Positions 5,680 to 14,084 of a DNA stretch of 23,928 bases are shown piece after piece; position 1 is the stretch's first letter; every line of letters starts with the position of its first letter. The notes under the pieces were generated by a model. The model was given only the letters and a program-made list of their open reading frames with translations, searched no databases and was not told where the DNA came from. Source of the stretch: an uncultured Bilophila sp. (GTDB taxonomy: Bacteria; Desulfobacterota; Desulfovibrionia; Desulfovibrionales; Desulfovibrionaceae); the NCBI GenBank assembly GCA_910585945.1, contig CAJUHZ010000039.1, positions 1-23,928 on the forward strand, read 5' to 3'. The translations under genes were made by a program, and so were the position numbers.

Positions 5680-8625
5680 CTACGCTGCCGGTCTGTCCCT
5701 CTCCGCATAGGTCACATCAAACACCAAATCCGACAACCACTTTCTGAACGAAGGATTGTCGTTGAACTGCTTAAAAATCTCCATATTGTCCTGCATGATG
5801 CCAAAAACAGCATTTTTAAGGGCGTTGTCGCTTTCCATACGGGCGTTTTGCTTATCAGAATTTTTGAGCGCATTCCGGTATTTTTCATCTCGCGCCACCA
5901 TGGCAGGCAGCTCGCGTATCTGACGGCGCACATTGTCCTCATCCTTCCAGTCAATGCCGCCAAAAAGATCGTTGAAGGTATTCAGAATCTGCGTAAGGCG
6001 ATCCAGTTCAGCCTCTGGCTTGCCGCTGGCGGTACCGCTGGGCACGGGGTCAACCTCGGCGTCCTCGTCTTTGGGCTGCATATCAATGGCTGTGCGGGCC
6101 TCGGCGCGGTAGCTGTCCAGGTCAATGGCGTCCAAGATGCCTTCGGCCAGGTCGTCGTCCCTGGGCGAAGGCAGTTTGGGAATGAGCAGGGTCAGGAAGA
6201 TGGAAAGCTTTTCCCACTCCGCGTTTCCATAGGGTAAAATGGCCCCCAAAAAGCCGTACAGGCGGACAAAGGACTTCACCGCACTCTTGGCCGCAATCTG
6301 GTCGTCAAGAGTCAGTTCCTTGTAGTTTTCGGCGCACTGGTCAAGATACGGGTCAAGCGTGTCGCGCTCTGCCCCATGCAGAAATAAATCCACCACAGTA
6401 TCAATATGAGAGTCCGTGTACATTTGATACTGTTCAAGGGTTTGGATCAAGTCGCTCAACTGGTTTGGGTCTGTTTCCGCTGAAAGAATAGTTGTGCGGT
6501 AATAACGGGAAAAGGCGTCCACAATCGTGTCTGTATCGTTGGCAAAGTCCAGCACACAAGTGTCCCGCTTTTGGGGATGGGCACGATTAAGGCGTGAAAG
6601 GGTCTGCACCGCCTTGATGTCTGTAAGCACCTTATCCACATACATGGTATGCAGAAGCGGTTCGTCGTAGCCGGTCTGAAATTTGTCAGCTACCACAAGA
6701 AAACGGTATCTATCTTTGCGAAATTCCTTTTCAATGTGTGAGCCGGGAAAACCGTTGATGGTATCTTCTGTGGCCTTGGGATTACCGCCATACTCTCGTT
6801 CTCCGGAGAAGGCCACAATGGCCTTGTAGGGACTTTGACGGGCCTGCAAATGTCCATTGATCGCCGTGAAATACTCCAGGGCTCTGTCAATGCTGCTTGT
6901 CACCACCATAGCACGAGCCTTGCCGCCTATCTTGCCCTTGCCCGCCACCTGGGCGTGAAAGTGCTCAACCATGATTTCGGCCTTGCGACTGATGGCAACG
7001 CTATTGCTTTCCACAAAATTCCGTAATTTCTTCTGGGCTTTCTTTTTATCAAACAGCGGATCATCGGCAATCGTCTTGGCCAGCTTGTAATAGCTCTTGA
7101 TGGTCGTGTAATTCTGCAACACGTCCATGATAAAGCCTTCTTGAATGGCTTGCTTCATGCTGTAGACATGGAAAGGGCGATGCTTGGTTTCTCCGTCTTC
7201 AGCATAGGGCACGCCGAACATTTCCAGTGTCTTGTTTTTAGGGGTGGCGGTAAAGGCGAAGTAGCTGGCATTGGTGAGCATTTTGCGTGTTTCAATGAGC
7301 TGGTTGACCATATCTTCCATGCTCATATCCGCGTTGACGGCGTACTCTCCTGAAAGGGCAATGTTCATCTTGGCCGACAGGCTGCCGCTCTGGCTGGAGT
7401 GCGCCTCGTCAATAATGATGGCAAAGGCGGAATTTTTGTGAGCCGTGCCGATTTCATCCAGAATATACGGGAATTTGTGCACTGTGGTGATAATGATTTT
7501 CTTCCCACCGGCAATAGCCTTACGCAGATCGCCGGAATGTTCCGCCCACTGAACCGTGTTACTCACCTGCATGAACTGCCTGATGGTGTCGCGTATCTGC
7601 TTGTCCAGATTCACACGGTCTGTCACCACAATGACGGAATCCACCACTGGCTTGCCGTCCTTTTGCAGCCCTACCAGTTGATGCGCCAGCCAGGCAATGG
7701 AATTGGATTTGCCGCTGCCCGCCGAGTGCTGGATAAGATACCGTTCTCCCACCCCTTTTTGCAGGATATCCGCAAGAAGCGCACGTACTGCCACGAGCTG
7801 ATGAAAACGCGGGAAAATCTGCTTCTGGCTGACTTTCTTTGTCTCTTCGTTTGGTTCACTCACCACCTGGGCATAATTTTCAATAATGTCAGCGAGAGAG
7901 CGCTTCTGCAGGATGTTTTCCCACAAATAGGCTGTTTTGAGGCCATGCAGATTGACGGGATTGCCCGCGCCGTCGTTACAGCCCTTGTCAAAGGGCAGAA
8001 ACCACGAGGCCTTGCCGCCAAGGCGCGTACAAAACTTCACCCGCGCATCGTCCACGGCGAAATGCACCATGCAGCGCTTGAACTGAAAGAGCAATTCGCG
8101 CGGGTCACGGTCGTTCTGATACTGTCTGACGGCATCATCCACACTCTGCTTGGTGAAGCTGTTCTTCAGCTCAAACGTGATGACAGGCAGGCCGTTGATA
8201 AACAGGCACATATCCAGCGCAAGGCGGGTCTGGTCGGCAGAAAACTGCAACTGGCGGGTGACGCTGAAAATATTTTGACCAAAGCGTTCGTTTGCGGCGG
8301 CATTGTGTTCAGAAGGAGTTTGGTAAAAAAGGTCAAATCTCGCGGGATAGGCGTGTATTCCTTTGCGCAGTACATCCACAATGCCGCGTTTGGCGACTTC
8401 ACTTTGGACGCGATCAAGGAATTTCTGGCGGCCAAGTTCAGAATCGGCCCCGATTTTGGCAAACTCGTCCGGCTGTGTGCTTTGCAAAAAGCGAAGCAAG
8501 CGGGACACGTCCACGGCATGGGCGCGGTCGTATTCGGCATTGCTGCCTTGTTCATAGCCACCCTCGTTCACAAGGTAACTGATTATGAACGATTCCAGAC
8601 CGGATTCCTTGATGTTGGTGGGCAT
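5680..8625 (-). CDS. hsdR: Type I restriction enzyme R subunit (HsdR)
   Basis: A 981-aa subunit that translocates and cleaves unmodified DNA in complex with HsdM and HsdS. The order of parts is canonical: a PD-(D/E)xK nuclease (D138 in LDMCLFINGLPV, E152 and K154 in FELKN, then VRQYQND near 166-172), the Walker A loop SAGSGKS (301-307), the DEAH box IIIDEAHSS (403-411), helicase motif III FTATPKN near residue 465, and the C-terminal helicase and coiled-coil regions. The length is normal and no catalytic residue is missing. AAGGA lies six bases before the ATG. The start is two bases beyond the stop of the decayed upstream frame, so it was coupled to that gene. The operon order is hsdM-hsdS-orf-hsdR-mrr. 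Confidence 0.97.
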   Translation of the reverse strand: MPTNIKESGLESFIISYLVNEGGYEQGSNAEYDRAHAVDVSRLLRFLQSTQPDEFAKIGADSELGRQKFLDRVQSEVAKRGIVDVLRKGIHAYPARFDLFYQTPSEHNAAANERFGQNIFSVTRQLQFSADQTRLALDMCLFINGLPVITFELKNSFTKQSVDDAVRQYQNDRDPRELLFQFKRCMVHFAVDDARVKFCTRLGGKASWFLPFDKGCNDGAGNPVNLHGLKTAYLWENILQKRSLADIIENYAQVVSEPNEETKKVSQKQIFPRFHQLVAVRALLADILQKGVGERYLIQHSAGSGKSNSIAWLAHQLVGLQKDGKPVVDSVIVVTDRVNLDKQIRDTIRQFMQVSNTVQWAEHSGDLRKAIAGGKKIIITTVHKFPYILDEIGTAHKNSAFAIIIDEAHSSQSGSLSAKMNIALSGEYAVNADMSMEDMVNQLIETRKMLTNASYFAFTATPKNKTLEMFGVPYAEDGETKHRPFHVYSMKQAIQEGFIMDVLQNYTTIKSYYKLAKTIADDPLFDKKKAQKKLRNFVESNSVAISRKAEIMVEHFHAQVAGKGKIGGKARAMVVTSSIDRALEYFTAINGHLQARQSPYKAIVAFSGEREYGGNPKATEDTINGFPGSHIEKEFRKDRYRFLVVADKFQTGYDEPLLHTMYVDKVLTDIKAVQTLSRLNRAHPQKRDTCVLDFANDTDTIVDAFSRYYRTTILSAETDPNQLSDLIQTLEQYQMYTDSHIDTVVDLFLHGAERDTLDPYLDQCAENYKELTLDDQIAAKSAVKSFVRLYGFLGAILPYGNAEWEKLSIFLTLLIPKLPSPRDDDLAEGILDAIDLDSYRAEARTAIDMQPKDEDAEVDPVPSGTASGKPEAELDRLTQILNTFNDLFGGIDWKDEDNVRRQIRELPAMVARDEKYRNALKNSDKQNARMESDNALKNAVFGIMQDNMEIFKQFNDNPSFRKWLSDLVFDVTYAERDRPAA

Positions 8626-8627
8626 GA

Positions 8628-9050
8628 TTATCCTTGCTTGCGCTGCGCGGGCGGTGTGGGCCAGGTTTCAAGCCAGCCCTGAGTCTGCAATATATTGGCG
8701 GCAAGGCCAATCTGCCGCTCTGAAAATTTTCTTTTGCGGGGATTCCAGGCGTAGATGCTTTGCGTGAGTGCTTCCAAAGATTCTGGAGCTTCTCTTGTTG
8801 CCACCCAATGTGCCGAGGCCAGTAATTCCAGTCCGAAGGATGATTCAAACTCCTCCACAAGCCTGAATACACGCTCAAGGCGCGCTTGCGTTTCCGGGTG
8901 TGTTCAAGCGCGGCGGCCGCATCCTTTTCTGCGCCGGGCACATTGAACGCTTTGATTTTGGTAGGACTGGAGCCACAGTGGTGCAGCGCCGACAGCCGAA
9001 CAGGTATGCATCGGCTGACGTGCAGTCTGAATATGTTGCGTGCCTTCGAG
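8628..9050 (-). pseudogene. Decayed gene between hsdS and hsdR, C-terminal half of a DarG/macro-domain-like protein
   Basis: The frame ending at the TAA two bases before hsdR reads as a well-formed C-terminal domain, with FRLVEEFESSFGLELLAS, AHWVAT, IYAWNPRKRKFSERQ and ILQTQGWL. It resembles the region that follows the macro domain in DarG-type proteins; that link is from memory and tentative. Going upstream the frame meets a TGA at 8904-8906. The adjacent frame carries on plausibly (ALHHCGSSPTKIKAFNVPG) from about 9050 to 8900. The frames meet at a GTGTGT run (8898-8903), where a two-base change would join them. No start codon or macro-domain catalytic part is found. Boundaries are approximate. 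Confidence 0.5.
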
Positions 9051-9302
9051 GGCCAGCATCAGAACATTGCCAAGGGTCAGGGCAAGGCGCTCTCTTTCTG
9101 AGATGGAGTTAGCGTAAGCGTATTCCGACAACAACGCGGCTATTGCTTGTGCCTGCCTGGCGGGGGTATCCGCCGTGAGGCCGTCAAGAAGGGCGACGCC
9201 CTGCTTAATCCCGCCGGCAACCTGGTTTATTGGGCTTCCGTACGGCGTGGAAGCCCTGACAGCCTCGGCGGCGATTTTGAGAAACATGGTAAGCGGGTGC
9301 AT
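8904..9302 (-). CDS. Small hypothetical protein in the hsd operon, possibly truncated
   Basis: A 132-aa frame starting 30 bases beyond hsdS, with an excellent AAGGAG Shine-Dalgarno seven bases before the ATG, so translation of the start is well supported. The first 95 residues are alanine/leucine-rich and helical (for example QAIAALLSEYAYANSISERE and LALTLGNVLMLALEG) and look like real protein. The last 35 residues are irregular and end in CARRRKGCGRR, in a stretch where another frame looks more protein-like. The original gene was therefore probably either shorter or fused in frame to the fragment downstream. I do not recognise the family. Confidence 0.5.
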   Translation of the reverse strand: MHPLTMFLKIAAEAVRASTPYGSPINQVAGGIKQGVALLDGLTADTPARQAQAIAALLSEYAYANSISERERLALTLGNVLMLALEGTQHIQTARQPMHTCSAVGAAPLWLQSYQNQSVQCARRRKGCGRRA

Positions 9303-9332
9303 GGTATTCTCCTTGTTAGTGGTTTACTCTGG

Positions 9333-10742
9333 CTATTTTTCCATGTCAGCAACGGAATACTCGTCTTCATCCGCTTGCGCCAGCCATGGATGGCCATCCA
9401 TAGCGTTTTCTTCCTCTTCTTCGAATGTATCTGGAACGGCAAGACCTCGGACGTCCACCTTGCCCGTCACCACATCGGAGACGAGGCGAGTGCGGTATTC
9501 GGTGAGGGCGCTGACTTCTCTATCCAATATCTCCTGACATTCTCTAAATAACAGCATAGCATGATCTAGTTCATGGAGTATAAATTTTTGTGTTTCGAGT
9601 GAAGGTACAATAGATTTCATGCACCGTATCATTGTGCACGTCAACCCACCTTTAGTGCAGCCATTCCCGTCACTCACCATACGAATATACTCATACATAG
9701 CTGAAAGAAAGTATCGCAAAAATCTAGGTAGAACAATTGCTTCATTTACAGTGATAAAGGCCAAGTGTTGATTTATTGTTGCTTCTATATTCATAATCGA
9801 AACCATGCCTCTGGTTTTTCCTTGTCCTGTCAATCCAATTATCAAACTTTGAGGCTTGACAATGGGTAAATGGCATTGCGACATTGCATATTCTGTTACA
9901 AAATCAGTAGCTTCATCTACTGTTTCATAGTTTGCGTAACTACTGTTTAGCCATGGATAGGTTCCATTATCCCAATAACGCCCATTAGAACGCAAAGGAG
10001 TTGAACCATTACCAACCGTTGCGAATGATCCAATCGGACGCACCTCCCACCCTTCCGGTATCTGCCCAATCCATGCAATACCGCTGTCCTTCATGGGGGC
10101 GTTGGGGTCAAGGCCCCTGGTCACGGACTGATTGATGATGGCCTGTTTTTTTTCTTTAAGCAGGGCTATCTGTTGCTGTTTGATTTTGATGAGTTTGTTG
10201 ATCTTGCCGACCTTGGCGTCAAGGTAGCGCACAATTTGATCTTGCTCTTCACGAGAGGGAAGAAATAAATTCAGCGTTTTTAAATCATCATACCGTAAGT
10301 CCCATTGCCCAACTCGAATACCATATGAAATACGGTTATAAAATGTTTTGAATGGATGAGACCTTAATAAATAATTGAGATAATTGGAATTCAATTTTTT
10401 TCTGATAGTACAAACAATATATGCAGGACTCACAATTCCCTCAAATGCAGATACACCTAGTGAGCCTTGCCACATTTTCATTTTATTCATGACGACAAAA
10501 TCCCTGCCGACATACTTGTAATTTGAAATATCAAGACTAGGTTTGTTGTGGTTATCGTCGCGGGAATTTTTTTTAATCACACCATATTCACGATAAACAG
10601 ATAAAAGCTCAAGATCTGAACGCATCCCACATCGGATATCACTTGTCTGCATCAAAGAGCGTATAGTTATGTGATCCCAGTGTGCAGGAACGATTGGCCA
10701 CCAATCATACGTTGTCTTTTTATACTCCCCATATCCCTTCAT
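9333..10742 (-). CDS. hsdS: Type I restriction-modification specificity subunit (HsdS)
   Basis: A 469-aa subunit that chooses the bipartite DNA target of the Type I enzyme. It has two target-recognition domains (about residues 15-165 and 236-400), each followed by a helical conserved region. The central one (165-235) shows REEQDQIVRYLDAKVGKI and SGIAWIGQIPEGWEV, the second (400-450) ALTEYRTRLVSDVVTGKVDV. The tail is very acidic (EEEEEN and DEDEYSVADMEK). The recognition domains are clearly AT-richer than the conserved regions, a mosaic expected from domain exchange. The ATG overlaps the hsdM stop as ATGA, so the two are translationally coupled. Two intact recognition domains suggest a functional enzyme. 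Confidence 0.95.
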   Translation of the reverse strand: MKGYGEYKKTTYDWWPIVPAHWDHITIRSLMQTSDIRCGMRSDLELLSVYREYGVIKKNSRDDNHNKPSLDISNYKYVGRDFVVMNKMKMWQGSLGVSAFEGIVSPAYIVCTIRKKLNSNYLNYLLRSHPFKTFYNRISYGIRVGQWDLRYDDLKTLNLFLPSREEQDQIVRYLDAKVGKINKLIKIKQQQIALLKEKKQAIINQSVTRGLDPNAPMKDSGIAWIGQIPEGWEVRPIGSFATVGNGSTPLRSNGRYWDNGTYPWLNSSYANYETVDEATDFVTEYAMSQCHLPIVKPQSLIIGLTGQGKTRGMVSIMNIEATINQHLAFITVNEAIVLPRFLRYFLSAMYEYIRMVSDGNGCTKGGLTCTMIRCMKSIVPSLETQKFILHELDHAMLLFRECQEILDREVSALTEYRTRLVSDVVTGKVDVRGLAVPDTFEEEEENAMDGHPWLAQADEDEYSVADMEK

Positions 10743-12565
10743 GCCAGATCCCCCAGAATCTCCGCCATAAGGTCCCGGCTCTGTTTTTCCAGCGTCCGCA
10801 AGTCCGCTGTGATTTCCTCCAGAGTGCGCAGCCGCACGGGCTTGTAGAAGTATTTGGTAAAGCTCAGCTCATAGCCGATGACGGTTTTCTCTTCATCCAC
10901 CCAGGCGTTGGGGGCAAAGGGGCGCACCTCTTTTTCCATGAAGGCTTCAATGCCGCCTTCATAGGTCAGCGGCACCTGTTCGGTATCGGTGAGTTCCTTG
11001 TCCGGCTTCAGTTGGCCCTTTTTGTCCTTGAGGGGCTGGCCCTTGGCATTCAGTTGAGGCTGGAGCACGGTTATTTTCCAATAGCCGAACGTCTCGTTGG
11101 CAAAAATCTTGCTGTACTCGTTTTCCTCAAACTTCATATAGAGGTCAAGAATCTGGCGGCGCAGGTCGCGCCCGATGGTGCAGTTCTTTTCCCCCAGGTT
11201 TTTCCGCAACGGTTCCTTGAGGCTGGTGGCATCAATAAGCTGGATTTTGCCCTGACGCGCGGTGTCCTTGCGGTTGGAAAGCACCCAGACGAAGGTGCCG
11301 ATGCCCGTATTGTAGAACATCTTTTCCGGTAGAGCGATAATGGCTTCCACCAGATCGTTCTCTATCATGAAGCGCCGGGCATTACTTTCGCCCTGGCCCG
11401 CATCGCCGGTGAAGAGCGAAGAGCCGTTATGCACTTCGGCAATGCGGCTGCCGAGTTCGGTGCCGTGCTTCATTTTGGAAATATTGTTGAGCAGAAACAG
11501 GAGCTGGCCGTCGCTGACACGGGGGATCATGCTGAATTTGGGATCGCCCTTGAAGCTGGTGACAAAGCGGCTGTCCAGAATCTCCTTCTTGCCGCCCATT
11601 TTTTCGGCGTCCACTTTCCATGCCTTGCCGTAGGGCGGATTGGAGAGCATGAAGTCAAACTGACGAGTGGGGAACTGATCCGCAGAGAGGGTGGAGCCAA
11701 AAGCGATATTGTCGGCCTGCTCTCCATCGCCTTTCAGCAGCATGTCGGCCTTGGCAATGGCATAGGTTTCCGGCGCGGTTTCCTGCCCGAACAGGTGGAT
11801 GGATACTTTTTTCCCATGCTCCCCGGCCAGGGATTGCAGGCGGGCCTCCGCCACGGTAAGCATGCCGCCCGTGCCGCTGGCTCCGTCATAGCAGGAATAG
11901 GTGGCATCCTTGATGCGGTGGGCAATGGGCGTGAAAATGAGGTCAGCCATCAGCTCCACCACATCACGAGGGGTGAAGTGTTCGCCCGCCTCCTCATTAT
12001 TTTCTTCATTGAAGCGGCGGATCAGTTCCTCAAAGACTGTTCCCATGCTGTGATTATCCAGCGCGGGCAGGCGTTCTGTGCCGTCGTCATGCAACACAGG
12101 CAAAGGGCTCAGATTGATGAGCGGCGACACAAATTTTTCAATAACCGCCCCGAGGATGCCGCTTTCGGACATGGTGTCGATCTGTACGCGAAATTTAAAC
12201 TTCTCAAGAATCTCCTGTACATTGGGAGAAAATCCATCCAGATATGCTATAAAGTCAGCCTTGAGCTGTTGCTCCCTGGCGCGGGAGGTGAGATCTTTAA
12301 GACAAAAGGGCGAGGCATTGCAAAAGGCCTGCCCCGCCGCCTTGCACAGGGCCGGGGTCTGGTTGCTGATCCTGGCCTCGTCCATGGTTTTTTGCATGGC
12401 AAGCACGGCATCTTTGGTCGGCTCAAGCACGGCGTCCAGGCGGCGTATCACCGTCATGGGCAAAATGACATCGCGGTACTTGCCGCGTGTATAGATGTCT
12501 CGCAGGCAGTCGTCGGCGATGCTCCAGATAAAACTGACAATCTGATTGTGGATTTGGCTGGTCAT
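10739..12565 (-). CDS. hsdM: Type I restriction-modification methyltransferase subunit (HsdM)
   Basis: A 608-aa N6-adenine methyltransferase that, with HsdS, protects host DNA. It has the N-terminal HsdM helical domain (about residues 1-150), an EHFTPRDVVELMADL lead-in (195-209), the S-adenosylmethionine-binding motif I as DGASGTGGM (227-235) and the catalytic motif IV NPPYG (309-313). All key residues are intact. GAGG six bases before the ATG supports the start. It is the first intact gene of the operon, 53 bases downstream of a broken XRE regulator. The C-terminal region has a long insert rich in lysine and acidic residues near 490-540. Confidence 0.97.
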   Translation of the reverse strand: MTSQIHNQIVSFIWSIADDCLRDIYTRGKYRDVILPMTVIRRLDAVLEPTKDAVLAMQKTMDEARISNQTPALCKAAGQAFCNASPFCLKDLTSRAREQQLKADFIAYLDGFSPNVQEILEKFKFRVQIDTMSESGILGAVIEKFVSPLINLSPLPVLHDDGTERLPALDNHSMGTVFEELIRRFNEENNEEAGEHFTPRDVVELMADLIFTPIAHRIKDATYSCYDGASGTGGMLTVAEARLQSLAGEHGKKVSIHLFGQETAPETYAIAKADMLLKGDGEQADNIAFGSTLSADQFPTRQFDFMLSNPPYGKAWKVDAEKMGGKKEILDSRFVTSFKGDPKFSMIPRVSDGQLLFLLNNISKMKHGTELGSRIAEVHNGSSLFTGDAGQGESNARRFMIENDLVEAIIALPEKMFYNTGIGTFVWVLSNRKDTARQGKIQLIDATSLKEPLRKNLGEKNCTIGRDLRRQILDLYMKFEENEYSKIFANETFGYWKITVLQPQLNAKGQPLKDKKGQLKPDKELTDTEQVPLTYEGGIEAFMEKEVRPFAPNAWVDEEKTVIGYELSFTKYFYKPVRLRTLEEITADLRTLEKQSRDLMAEILGDLA

Positions 12566-12618
12566 CCATACCCTCTGTGCTGTTTGTTGCCGGAAGCTTT
12601 GCGCGGCAAGGGGGCATG

Positions 12619-12863
12619 TTATGGATGGCTTCTTGCGTGCTGCGCTTCCATAATCTGGATGAAGGTAGATGCTTGCATTTCCAGGGCTTCAATCAACGCA
12701 AACAGCATTTCCAGATTCGGAACCTTTTGAGCTCTCTCCATCGTAATCAGGTGGAGGACGTGACCACGCCCACCTTTTCGACCAGCTCTTCCTGGGCGAG
12801 CTTCCTTTCGGTACGAAAGAGCTTGAGAACCGGGTCAACGGCACGGGATTTGGTGGTTTTCAT
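12619..12863 (-). pseudogene. XRE-family regulator upstream of hsdM, frameshifted
   Basis: The upstream frame gives the first half of a Cro/C1 helix-turn-helix (VLKLFRTERKLAQEELVEKV) and the next frame its second half (HVLHLITMERAQKVPNLEM, then LFALIEALEM) up to the TAA at 12619. Together they make a compact protein of about 80 residues, but a single-base shift near 12757-12770 separates them and the first frame stops at a TGA there. The likely start is the ATG at 12863; an alternative in-frame ATG lies 18 bases further upstream. A small XRE protein directly ahead of hsdM on the same strand fits a controller of the restriction operon. As read, it is inactive unless the shift is an error. Confidence 0.7.
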
Positions 12864-12896
12864 CCAGAGGCCATATCCCATTGCCTTTGATTTTTC

Positions 12897-12923
12897 ACCT
12901 ATTGATGAAACATACTTATAGGT
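12897..12923. promoter_or_regulatory. Candidate operator for the XRE regulator
   Basis: Inverted arms ACCTAT (12897-12902) and ATAGGT (12918-12923) lie 15 bases apart and overlap the -10 box of the regulator promoter. A small XRE dimer bound here could repress its own gene and also the divergent reading frame that begins at 12931. Confidence 0.4.
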
Positions 12924-12943
12924 AAAAACGATGGAGTACGCAA
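12915..12943 (-). promoter_or_regulatory. Candidate promoter of the regulator/hsd operon
   Basis: On the minus strand TTGCGT (12938-12943), a 17-base spacer and TATAAG (12915-12920) form a reasonable sigma-70 promoter about 50 bases upstream of the regulator start. It is the only good promoter I see ahead of hsdM. Confidence 0.45.
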
Positions 12944-13038
12944 CTGACCCTGTATGCAGCTTCCACCCCATGCCCGACACGGCTGCCTTTGATGCCATCA
13001 TGTATCGTATGCATCCGGCTAATTGGGCCTGCGACTAG
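12931..13038 (+). pseudogene. 5' end of an unknown gene cut off at the IS end
   Basis: An ATG with an AGGT seven bases upstream opens a 35-codon frame with protein-like composition (for example SFHPMPDTAAFDAIM and YRMHPANWACD). Its stop TAG is the first three bases of the IS-type terminal sequence at 13036. The reading suggests that the start of a gene, divergent from the hsd regulator, was truncated by insertion. I do not recognise the family. It may instead be a chance short frame. Confidence 0.35.
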
Positions 13039-13319
13039 GGTGTGTTAACGCTATTTATTATTTTCTGGTTATGGGGTAAACTTATCCCATGACCATAACC
13101 AAAGAACACTATAAACGCATTGCCGATTGCTTTCCCCGACAGTGGGGAAATGTCTCTTTGGATAACCTCACTGTTCTTAATGCGATACTCTATGTCGCGG
13201 AAAATGGTTGCAAGTGGCGGCGTCTCCCAAAAGAATTTGGCAACTGGCACTCCATCTATACTCGAATGAACCGATGGAGTAAAAATGGCACTCTTGCCAA
13301 AATTTTTGACCGATCCTAA
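13035..13319 (+). mobile_element. Truncated IS5-family insertion sequence
   Basis: The left end is taken as the sequence CTAGGGTGTGTTAAC (13035-13049), lying 40 bases upstream of a transposase start. The frame breaks off after the N-terminal domain, and no DDE catalytic region or right terminal repeat follows. It is a 5' remnant, unable to move by itself. The same 15 bases recur at 18325-18339. Confidence 0.65.
13089..13319 (+). pseudogene. IS5-family transposase, N-terminal fragment
   Basis: The 76-aa frame matches the N-terminal domain of IS5-family (IS427/IS1031 group) transposases, with the recognisable LNAILYVAENGCKWRRLPKE and FGNWHSIYTRMNRWSKNG. Full proteins of this group are about 250 aa and carry the DDE residues downstream. 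Here the frame ends in KIFDRS and a stop, and the following DNA has no transposase similarity, so the catalytic domain is lost. Confidence 0.8.
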
Positions 13320-13413
13320 CCACTTCAATGTGGGACTAAATACCTTTCCTTTTCAAGGGATTGCGCCAGATCAAGTCGAAGCCAGGGCAAATAAGCTGTC
13401 GTCAATTTTCTGA
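13312..13413 (+). other. Orphan reading-frame piece immediately after the IS fragment
   Basis: Directly after the transposase fragment a 33-codon frame without a start codon reads smoothly to a TGA (DPNHFNVGLNTFPF and PDQVEARANKLSSIF). It could be the 3' remnant of the gene whose 5' end lies at 12931, or of another lost gene. The evidence is protein-like composition and position only. The stretch 13414-13439 holds nothing visible. Confidence 0.25.
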
Positions 13414-13439
13414 AAAAAATGCTCTAAACTTATCTATCT

Positions 13440-14084
13440 CTATCTGTTTTGAATAACTTCCAACAAATCTTGTACAAACCGCGCATGATCAGCAGGTCGT
13501 ACAAATTCAGAGGTATTTATATTGCGCATAAACGGGTTTGACAAGGGGACTCCAAAAATGCTGTTTGCACACGCGCCCGCCGCTTCATTTATACCCGCCG
13601 GAAATGAGGGAACATACTTATTTGTTCCCGTAATTCCCTCAACTCTTTCAGCAAAAGTATAATCTTCAGGGACTTTACGTGTTTTTCCCTTATGGTAATA
13701 GTCAAAATACAATATATCCCAGACAGACCCGTCCCAGGAGACCACCTCGTAGACATCAATGTTTTGCCGACTTCCAAGGCGGTGAAAAAAAAGCGGCTGC
13801 CCCTCACTTTTTGTGAGCAAACGCGAGAGATATGTTATCTCCCCCAGAGGTCCATTGACAGGGATAGGGTTACATGGATTTTTTCCAAAAGGTCCCTCTC
13901 CACCATTGATTTCATCAATGGCGGCGCCTTGCAATAATATTGATTGAAGATGTACTGGCATCAAGGCATTTTGCTTGTCATCATCATTCAAAATAGACAC
14001 CATGCGATCAAGCGCCTGACGAACAGTATCCGGAAGTGCAGGCGTACGATCCTTTTTCTTGAATAAATTAGAAAAAAAACCCAT
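13440..14084 (-). CDS. Hypothetical protein, 214 aa
   Basis: An intact frame with a good AAGGGG ribosome-binding site about seven bases before the ATG at 14084. The protein starts MGFFSNLFKKKDR, has no signal peptide or membrane segment, and contains a distinctive central block (NPIPVNGPLGEITYLSRLL, then FFHRLG and VYEVVSWDGSVWDILYFDYY). The block is rich in aromatic residues and looks like a compact cytoplasmic fold. I cannot assign a family with confidence; small proteins of this look occur beside toxins and phage genes as immunity-like proteins, but no toxin is seen here. It is AT-richer than the core genes and next to an IS remnant, suggesting horizontal origin. Confidence 0.75.
   Translation of the reverse strand: MGFFSNLFKKKDRTPALPDTVRQALDRMVSILNDDDKQNALMPVHLQSILLQGAAIDEINGGEGPFGKNPCNPIPVNGPLGEITYLSRLLTKSEGQPLFFHRLGSRQNIDVYEVVSWDGSVWDILYFDYYHKGKTRKVPEDYTFAERVEGITGTNKYVPSFPAGINEAAGACANSIFGVPLSNPFMRNINTSEFVRPADHARFVQDLLEVIQNR

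Noticed and set aside
7399..8682. A 427-aa open frame on the plus strand across hsdR
   Set aside because: It lies fully antisense to a gene with all HsdR motifs and shows no recognisable family.
11429..12730. A 433-aa open frame on the plus strand across hsdM
   Set aside because: It is antisense to an intact methyltransferase gene and its composition is that of a mirror frame.
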